NCBI GenBank assembly: GCA_000750105.3
Contig: JPHH03000036.1
Span: 186,001 to 250,000 of the forward strand
Source of the DNA: Tolypocladium sp. Sup5 PDA-1
Lineage: Eukaryota; Ascomycota; Sordariomycetes; Hypocreales; Ophiocordycipitaceae
DNA: 64,000 nt
Direction: 5' to 3'
Made by a program: the position numbers and the translations under genes. Below, in pieces: positions 56,614 through 64,000 of the stretch (its first letter is position 1; the number at the start of each line of letters is the position of its first letter). The notes under the pieces are model-generated. The model was not told the DNA's origin. It saw only the letters and a program-made list of their open reading frames with translations, and did not search any database.

Positions 56614-57904
56614 TCTGGCGAGCGCGCTGAGTAAACTGTCGAAGTGGAAAGCGTTGACGTGGGATATGATGATGGTAGGTGTGTTTGATGTGCAGAGAAG
56701 GTTGTTTGATGCCTTGGCTTGAGAGTGATGAAGAAGCTCGAGTTGAAGGTCGGAAGCTGGCTTTTATATGCCTCGAGCCGTACGGCTTGCAGTGTATTAA
56801 CTCGTAATCGCCGTCGAAAAGCAACAGTCACGGAGTCTGCGGAGATCAGAATCCAATACGAAGTCGTCGGTATACGAAGCGACACTCGAGGTGGACCCTC
56901 CCAACGGCACATGCAGTGTCGCCTGCGCAATACGAAGGACACACCGACCGTCCGCGCCTGCGATCACGGCGGTCAATGCCCAGTGCTTGCCAATCAAGGC
57001 CAAATTTGGACGGTGCAGGGCACACATATGACGTCCGACTTTCGAGGAGGGAAGCAAAGAAGGCCAATGAGACTGGTCAGCTGATGCTGGTGCAGGCTTG
57101 CTCCGAGTATGGGCATGTGAGTGAAGCACATCCGGCTCGTGAAACTCCATCTACAATACGCATACAGGAAAGACCAGTTCCCTGCAGTCCTCACCGACTC
57201 GTGAGCCGCCAAAGCAGGAATGCAGATGCCCGTGATACGCAACAGCTCTGATGACGCGAGCGTCCGTCAAGTCGCGTCGGTGGCGACGTTGTCGTGCCCA
57301 AAGTCCAAGCAAGTCGAGATCGCATCGTCGTGCGACCGTCGTTGTCCCAACAGAAGAGAGTGTGCGACGAGGAGTGCAAAGCCTACTCGCTGTGCGACGC
57401 ACTCCCAAATCTCCAATACGAAAGAACATGTAAGCTCTCGTGTGCTGCCGTATAGGAAGTGTGGCTCGGGGGTGTGTATGCGAGGCGCTGCGAGTGCCGA
57501 GACATTGTATGCAGGAAATGTCACACGCCAGAGGGAATACGGCTCAGCCGCAGTATTGTCCACGGCGAAGCGGCATCCTTTAAGTGACCAAGAATGTTCT
57601 CGCCGTTCAACTCGGATTGCAATCGTGCGAAAGACGTGCTCCGACACCAGCTTCGGCAATGGATATGCACGTGATCCGCTGCTCGTGAACTGATACACGT
57701 CATTGTAAACTGTTAAGCGGTCCTCACGTTGAGTGAGTGAAAGCAAGCACCGCATCTTCAAAGAATGAGGTGTATAAATGGCACTTCGGCCAGCCAGGTA
57801 TCGACCATGGCGCCAACACGAACTCCATCATCATCTCTCGCCACGACAGCGTCACCATCATAACCCGCAGATCGTAGCAAGGCTCCAAAACTACGTAGAT
57901 AACA
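56614..57904. other. Gene-poor stretch before an orphan gene
   Basis: 1.3 kb. The short words CCAATACGAA and CAATACGAAG recur (56861, 56928, 57413), with no supported gene. Confidence 0.45.
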
Positions 57905-58792
57905 ATGTCCGAGTGTTCGTACGCTGACAGCGACTGCAGCCGCAATAACTGGCCGGTGTCGGCCTTCTCACCCGCAGAACTCGACGACCGTCAAGACACC
58001 GGTGATACGGACAGTGGCGTGTCCCGTTTGTTCTCCGGCCCAATCGAGTTCCTCGACGCGAGTGCTCACGATGACGGTTGCCAATGCTTCATATGTACGC
58101 CAACCGACGACGAGAACGACGCCTTGGAATTCGAGTCCGCGAGGAGCACTGCCGAGAGCCACGAGGACCTGCCGGATGATGTAACTGACCACGAGGACTT
58201 TGTGGATACGTGGGGGAACAACACCATCTACAACGGGTCCGTTGATGTAATCCGCTCAATCAGGAACGCAGGTCACACGTTGCCGCAGGATGCTACGCTC
58301 TGGCACGGCATGATCCGGCGTCGGATGTCCGAGTACCACCTAGGTGACGTGACAGTCCAGGATGACCGTGAACTGCTCGGCTTCCAGAGCATCGAGCAGT
58401 TCCTGGGCTTCATCTACCGCCCGGACGTCCGAGTAGCATTCCGGGAGCTCTGGGAGGATCATCTCGCCGACCTGCCGTTTGGGCGGCTGCTCCCCTCGTA
58501 CATGGGCGACCGGCCGCACATCACCGCGCGCATTCTGCTGACGAGGGGCGAGCCTGGGCGCTGGCATTGGGATTCTCGTGATCCCAACAAGGACGGTTGG
58601 GTCTACGATGATCACATGGCGCGGTTTGCGCTGCGCATCGGGCTCATCTGTCTGCGTACGAGACTGCCACCGCTGCGAGGCGTCCTGCTCCCTGGGTGTT
58701 GGGCCTGGGCGGCGACGGAGCTGGCGCGGATACTGCGGCGGTTTCAGAAGGGGTACCATGGATCGCGAGCAAGGTATCTGGACGGGACATAG
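57905..58792 (+). CDS. Orphan hypothetical protein, 295 residues
   Basis: A single open frame from ATG 57905 begins MSECSYADSDCSRNNWPVSA. Its acidic N-terminal half includes a CxC-x2-C cluster (CQCFICTPTDDEND) and is rich in Asp/Glu/Ser. From ~110 the sequence looks globular: YNGSVDVIRSIRNAGHTLPQ, RELLGFQSIEQFLGFIYRPD, RPHITARILLTRGEPGRWHW, FALRIGLICLRTRLPPLRGV. Balanced codon use and a clean ATG after an in-frame-stop-rich region support it being a gene. No family is recognised. It has no signal peptide, and one possible hydrophobic stretch (GVLLPGCWAWAATELA). It may be a lineage-specific protein. Confidence 0.55.
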   Translation: MSECSYADSDCSRNNWPVSAFSPAELDDRQDTGDTDSGVSRLFSGPIEFLDASAHDDGCQCFICTPTDDENDALEFESARSTAESHEDLPDDVTDHEDFVDTWGNNTIYNGSVDVIRSIRNAGHTLPQDATLWHGMIRRRMSEYHLGDVTVQDDRELLGFQSIEQFLGFIYRPDVRVAFRELWEDHLADLPFGRLLPSYMGDRPHITARILLTRGEPGRWHWDSRDPNKDGWVYDDHMARFALRIGLICLRTRLPPLRGVLLPGCWAWAATELARILRRFQKGYHGSRARYLDGT

Positions 58793-60225
58793 ACTGCAAT
58801 TGCCTTGTAGTTGTTTCTTAGCGTAAATGCCAGCATAAAATCTGGCTTGAAGTAGGCCCTCGAGCTTGTCTTCGTCAATATGGGGACCGTTCACGTAATG
58901 GACTCACGCAGCGAGACGCGACAAAGGCAAACCAAGTAGGATTGACCCCAGTTACTCTCTCTTTTCCTGTTGTTGTTTCTTCCTTTGCAGTGTCTCATTG
59001 CCAGAGGACGGAGGTGGACAAGGTTTAGCGTCGGATGCTCCCGGTCGTCCCACTCAGATGCCGCCCCAATCAGCGATGCGCGATTCAACGCCCGCGTCCA
59101 TTTTGGGCAATTCGCATCCTAAGCAGCAGGTGGCCCGGGTGAAACTCGCATCGTGAGTCGCAACACTGAACTGAAGGTGAAGATTGGCGCAAGTAGCTTA
59201 CGTTATCCAAGAAAACAAGGTGCAGCGGCGACACTTGCTTCATTGTGTGCGGCTTCCACGGCGCGCCAATTGGCGGGCCTCGGGGGTTTTGTACACTTGG
59301 GTCCTGAGAGGTGGGATGGGGAATTTGTTTTTGGCCTTTTTGGGTATGTTCTTTGATGTCGTAAAGTATTTAACACCAAATTTCCATGTTCTCGGTTATC
59401 TGAGAATAACCAATCATCCATCTGCCGATAGAATTATTGATTTCTGATGAAGGACGCCTGAGCAAGAGCCCTCACTGGAACATCCCAAACATTCCTGCCG
59501 AGCCGAGCCTCACACCCGTGCTCCTCCAACATCTCCTTGGCATCCGGCTCCCCGTTCCGTGGAAACCTTTAGAAAGCAAGCTAACCCAGCTATTACATTA
59601 CTACCGGACTGGGTAATTGACCGAGCTGCTCTATCGGTATGGAGGTGGCTTCGAGAGGTTGACATGCTCCACGTTCACGCCTCAAGCATCGACCGCCCTA
59701 GCGAAGGCCAACTCCAATCGTCCACCATGAATCAGTTTCATGCCAAGGATAAGGGAGAAGTCCGGACAAGCCTGCGAAGTCCTTATTGAACAACTCTGCG
59801 ATGGCCTCGCCTTGAACGTCATTCTTCGTCCGAAAATACGAGATCTGGCCCAAGTTGCCTAACGATGATGCTCAACTTCCCTCCTTCTCCCTTTCCTGGC
59901 AGGGATCACTGCAGTTTGAAAGGAGAACGTGAGGATGGCCTCAGGAAGGGGATAGGCTAGCCTTTATATACACATCCCGATCTGCCTGGCCGCAGCAGTC
60001 ACCGGTCCATCATTCCTTGACGTAGCTCAGGCGTCAAATGAAGGTGAGAACGCGCCATTCCTGCCAGGCATAGGTGATTCCATCTTCAATATTGGCCCAT
60101 GTCCTCTCGAGCGCCCTCGCCAGGCTTCGTAATTCGATCGCCAAATGCCACCGCCAAATGCCACCGAGTTTGGCAGTGAAGGCCAAGACACTTGGCTTAT
60201 CGAATTGTAAATTATGAGGGGCAGG
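58793..60225. other. Gene-poor stretch
   Basis: 1.4 kb without a supported gene. A 13-bp unit CGCCAAATGCCAC is repeated twice in tandem near 60139-60164. Confidence 0.45.
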
Positions 60226-61795
60226 CTAAGAATGAGGAGGTGCGGGCTCGTCACGCAGGGAATAGATCGGCAATTCCTCGTCCCACCGTCCTAGATCAAG
60301 GCTTTCGGGCCCGGGGAGAGAGGGCCCGGCGGTAGAGTCCAGCACAGATGGTCGGAGAATCCCCAGTCTAGTTGCTAGATCTCGAACAGTCGTTTCCTCC
60401 AGGTACTTGCTGAGCTCCTTAATCAGGTCCTTGTGGCGGTTGTATATCGTCGATTTTGTGCACGGCGCTGGTGCCCAAGAAGGGTACAGCTTCTGGTGAC
60501 AGGAGGAGACGCTCATGGCCAATGGATGTCGGGCTAGGAACCTGTGGCAGAGAAAGCAAGTCTTTTTGCTGACTCCCATGAACAGTAGGCGTGGAGTCAG
60601 CTCCGGGTGGTGATCGTAGAACGTTAGCAGCTGCATTTCTGCGTGAACGGTGAGTCTGAGCCGACAGGCCTTGCGGAAGCGAGTCTCCGGGTCGTCAACA
60701 TGCCAAAGTTGGGCCAACCGAGAGATGTACTGGTCGTGACCGCCTCCAGTAAGTCTACGGATGACATCGAGCAGTGGCGTTTGTTCCATTCCCAATGAGA
60801 ATGCTCGCGGCTCTGGGGCTTCGACGGCTTCGACCTGCATTGAAGAAAAGAGGGACGGTTGCTTGACGGCAAGCTGAAGCATGGATTTGGCTGCGACCGC
60901 GTACCTTCCCAACTTGTAGATATTGTGGATCCAGGAGGGTAGATCCTCGCCATCAGGACAGAACATAGCCTCCAGATAGTGCGAATAGACCCATTTGGCT
61001 TGTGAGGCCCATTGGAGATGGGATAGGAGGAGACGAGGCTCTGAATCAGAATTCAGATGGGCCAGAACAGGGAGATTAGCGACCCAGTGTTTGAAGCCCT
61101 CTGCTCCCTCAATGAAGCAGTCTATCTGTTGCGTGCTGTCGACTTTTTCTGTGATGACGTTGCGGATACTCTGGTCGTGTAACCTCTCCAGGAGGTAACG
61201 GATCTTGTCTGTGTTCAGTTCGATGATTTTGAGCAATATCTCAGGTTCTTTCTCCCGCGGTGACGATTCTGAGGGTTAATGTTAGCCTCACACCTATTGC
61301 TTAGGACTTTGAGGTCGTACCGTTAAAAGCGACAGCAGCTAGGTCATCTAGAAGAAGTCGGAGCTTGTCGAGGAGGGTTTGCGGTACGCCGAGGTTACGG
61401 GCAAGACGAATCACCGTTCCCGACGGACGTCCTTCCTCCATACAAGCAGCGGACGCGGTGTCCCTGCCTTTCTTGGATGTTGAGCAGATCAAAGCAAATG
61501 AATCGAGGAACTTCTTCTGCAGGCGCTCCGTTGTCGACTTGCTATCATGGGCGTGCCGGTCTAAGCTGTGGACTGTAGGCTCGCCCCTAACGGGGTCTAT
61601 CAGAGAAAGCAAGGTCGCGACCTGGACGAAACGCTTTTGGGCATTTCCTGTTAGTCCTAAAATCGGCGTCATCTTGGTTTTGGACGTAGGGATTCGAGCT
61701 GCTGTCTCAATTGACTCGGATACTTGCCCGTCCATCTCACAACTGACAGTGTAAAAGAGCAAGGTGTGTTTGTTGTTGTATTTCATGTGGCCCAT
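60226..61795 (-). CDS. Deaminase-fold protein (OTT_1508-like)
   Basis: Exons 61795-61321 and 61268-60226 (52-nt intron) give 505 residues from ATG 61795. The first ~350 residues are helical and unassigned. The C-terminal part has the zinc-binding pattern of cytidine-deaminase-fold proteins: VHAEMQLLTFY (HAE at ~367-369) and, 27 residues later, KKTCFLCHRFL (Cys ~396 and 399), with LLFMGVSKK as the intervening strand. This order (HAE...CxxC) fits the OTT_1508-type deaminase families that are expanded in fungi. Substrates of these families are unknown. Intact catalytic His/Glu and both cysteines argue for activity on a nucleobase or nucleotide-like substrate (inference). The frame is open upstream of 61795 with a possible acceptor at ~61822, so an extra 5' exon may exist. 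Confidence 0.75.
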
Positions 61796-62720
61796 GTCGG
61801 GTATTATATTAGTTTCTGCCAAGGTGTTAGCATAATCACACGGGTGGCGGAGATGTGGGGGGCCCTCGACAACGACTGTTACACATGCTCCTCATGTCGG
61901 CTGTGTTTGACTTGGCTGGTGGACAATTCGTCGCTGAACTGCCATTATGACGATCCATTTACGCAGGGTATGGTCAACCCCACCTTCTTATTAGCTATAT
62001 TCAATGCATGCAAGGTGCTTGGATCCTCCTGATGCCAGGTAAGTCGGGCTGAGATGTCGAAATCTCGGCCGTTCGAGCCACGTTTGCCTACATGGCAGTT
62101 TCATTTGCAGCTCCATGTCTCAGCCTGCTTACTAAAAGTCAAGACTAATGGTGCCACGAGGTTAGACAGCTATTACCTGGGGCCCCCCGCATGGAAGAGG
62201 TTGGGTTCCTGATGCTGTTGGTTGGTCCAATTGGTGTTGTTATCAATGTCTGCGTCCGTTTCCGCACCGGTCATGGTGGCGGTCAGTATAAGACATGGAA
62301 TCGCGTACCGTTTTCAAACAAGAATCCATTCCTCTCTCATCGATTGAGCTTGTCGTTAAATATGGTGTCATCTATCTTCAATTCGGGCTGTGGACCACAC
62401 CACCTTCTCTTCATAGACCTGAGGTTCACTGGCGTGCCATCATTATCGCACCGTCAGACTTGAACGGCCACGCTCGTCATCTTACGTAGAGCCCCTCTCC
62501 ATCATTCCTCATGTGCGACTCAGAATGCAACAGATGAGGTTCTTCACTCGGTAACCTGGATTCAGGATCTTCCAGGCAGCAACACGCCAATACATGAGCT
62601 AATCAGACGGCCAACGTTGAAAGGGTCGATACAAACCTTGTCTGACGCCGGAGATCCTGACACAATTTGTTCGAATTGTCCGGGCTGACTACCTCTACCT
62701 TGCAGTTATGATACCTCGAC
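61796..62720. other. Divergent region between deaminase and zinc-finger genes
   Basis: 925 bp. No supported gene, but possible 5' exons for either neighbour. Confidence 0.45.
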
Positions 62721-63640
62721 ATGGATCTGCAAGCCATCTCAGCATTTCGACAAGGCGCCACGGATCCTCCACTGTTGGGAGATGACTTTACCGGAGAGTA
62801 TTTTCAGTGGCATGCTAGATATAGCTTCAGCAGATCCCGTTCTGAATGCAACGAGTCCACTGACTTAAGCTCTGGCTCCGGCGGTTGCAGAGAGGGGCGA
62901 GGAATCGACCCCTCCCTGCTACATCGTGACTCGGGCCATGGTCCTGATTGTTGGATTGCATCGAGAGCGTCAACACCATCCCCACGAGCATGAGCACGTG
63001 GTGGCTTGCAGCAGAGTCAGAGCCAGGAGCTTACGGTCCACGGTGATACTCAGCAGCAAACGGTTTCTGAAATTTTCAGCGATGAAATGACGTCCTCTGC
63101 GTCTGATACTCAAGCCCCCTTGATAGGCTTCTCTATTTCCAAGACCCACCAAGTCTACACTGAACCGCCATCTCATCAGGAGACGCCATCCTTGCCACAA
63201 GATACCAGGAGACGGAAACCGCGGCTTCGCTGTAACTGGAGTGGCTGCACTTATACAGCCCCGACTAGTGGTCTGTACAAGTTCGTATTCATCCCGTAAC
63301 ATCTTGTCACACCCTCAGAAACACTGGTTAAGATATGCTCGCCTTGATTTAAAGTACCGCCTGCTAACATCCTTTTTTTTTCTATTGTCGCAGTGAACAC
63401 ATGCGAAGTCATAGGAAATGCCCCAAGATGGACTGTGAGTGGGACACGGCGACAAGCAGAAAGGAGAAGGATCGTCACGTGTGGAAAAGTCATAGGAGGT
63501 GGGCAGAGGAGACAGAGTATTCGTCCATCAATGGTATGTGTGACGAGTGTGGAAAGCGTTTCGAACGTCAAGACTATATACGTCGGCACAAGAGAGAAGT
63601 TCATGAAGGAAAGCAAAGGAGGCGAAAATCAGGCGGCTAG
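62721..63640 (+). pseudogene. C2H2 zinc-finger gene interrupted by TGA
   Basis: A frame from ATG 62721 (MDLQAISAFRQGATDPPLLG) runs to TGA at 62991-62993 and then continues in the same frame (ARGGLQQSQSQELTVHGD) to a donor at 63281. A 113-nt intron with a pyrimidine-rich end (63281-63393) joins to 63394-63640. The protein would have about 268 residues with three C2H2 fingers: CNWSGCTYTA...HMRSH, CPKMDCEWDTATSRKEKDRH...H, and CDECGKRFERQDYIRRH...H. Fungal proteins of this kind (basic C-terminus KQRRRKSGG) are nuclear. The stop sits in CGAGCATGAGCA, where a CGA repeat unit reads TGA, suggesting a single C-to-T change. No good GT-AG intron removes it in frame (only a weak 48-nt option, 62969-63016). 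If ATG use begins downstream, a shorter functional protein with all fingers could still be made. Confidence 0.65.
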
Positions 63641-64000
63641 TTGCTCAATTTCTCTCAAAAGATCATCAAAGAAAATGGATAACACCGCACAGTTTGGGTG
63701 CAGATTGGGTATTCATGAATCGTGTCGGCCTGTCCCCCCTGATGCCAGTCCGTCCCCTGTTTATATGAGAGCTGATTTCCAACGGCGGTGCGAGAGCAGA
63801 TCATTGTTCCCCTGCATGTCCTGGAACCTTCTGCCTCTGGATGGCGTTGTCCCCTCGCACGCCTCGCGATGTGGGCATCAGCGGCGGAGCTGTATGAGAA
63901 GCCGCCGAAGATGCCAAGTCATTTCTTGAAGAAGAGGCATCCTTAGTTCTCGCTGAATCGGGGAGCATCCCACCAGACGAGCTTTCCGGAAGTGCTAGCA
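63641..64000. other. Right edge, no gene seen
   Basis: The 3' flank of the zinc-finger gene. Open frames here are out of phase with it and have no domain. Confidence 0.45.

Noticed and set aside
63393..63929. 178-codon frame overlapping the zinc-finger 3' exon
   Set aside because: It is out of frame with the three C2H2 fingers, which carry the real coding signal.
1..64000. CRISPR arrays, operon-style ribosome binding sites, rRNA
   Set aside because: None is present. The window is eukaryotic nuclear DNA with intron-containing genes.

Overview
The window is nuclear DNA from a filamentous ascomycete, most likely a Sordariomycete and plausibly Hypocreales. The genus cannot be fixed from the sequence alone. 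The evidence is short GT-AG introns (mostly 45-70 nt), GC-rich coding sequence, a Zn2Cys6 regulator, a sulfur-controller F-box/WD40 gene, GPI-anchored secreted proteins and a compact two-strand layout. All gene models were built by hand from reading frame, splice signals and phase.

Left part (1-14.2 kb) is accessory. It holds a secreted protein running off the left edge, a decayed FAD-linked oxidase, a 13-exon dynamin/SLIP-GC-like GTPase, an unrecognised ORF, and a serine carboxypeptidase broken by one missing base. The carboxypeptidase is bracketed by diverged direct repeats and lies next to the 3' end of a Tc1/mariner element.

Middle part (15.5-35.5 kb) is conserved housekeeping. It holds the sulfur controller (sconB/scon-2 type), the mitochondrial succinate/fumarate carrier, twinfilin, a WSC-like GPI protein, ribosomal protein S7, dynactin p62, a DUF8004-type protein, an EXPERA-like membrane protein and a DUF924 protein.

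The stretch at 37.5-47.7 kb looks like a small metabolic gene cluster. It contains an aldo-keto reductase, a Zn2Cys6 regulator, an anion:cation-symporter-type MFS permease and, diverging from the permease, an adenylate-forming reductase (adenylation, carrier and thioester-reductase domains). That last protein carries a complete gluconokinase-like kinase at its C-terminus in the same exon. This four-domain fusion is the most unusual object in the window. A plausible but unproven scheme is: acid imported or made, activated and tethered, released as an aldehyde or alcohol, then phosphorylated or further reduced.

Right part (48-64 kb) has a two-TM micro-protein, a CofD-like protein and an MDR oxidoreductase with a 20-nt exon. 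It then becomes sparse: a decayed VWA-domain gene, a GPI protein, a small cysteine-rich secreted protein, an orphan protein, a deaminase-fold protein and a C2H2 zinc-finger gene interrupted by a TGA. Broken genes concentrate in the accessory flanks, while the middle block is intact. No rRNA, CRISPR or convincing tRNA was seen.
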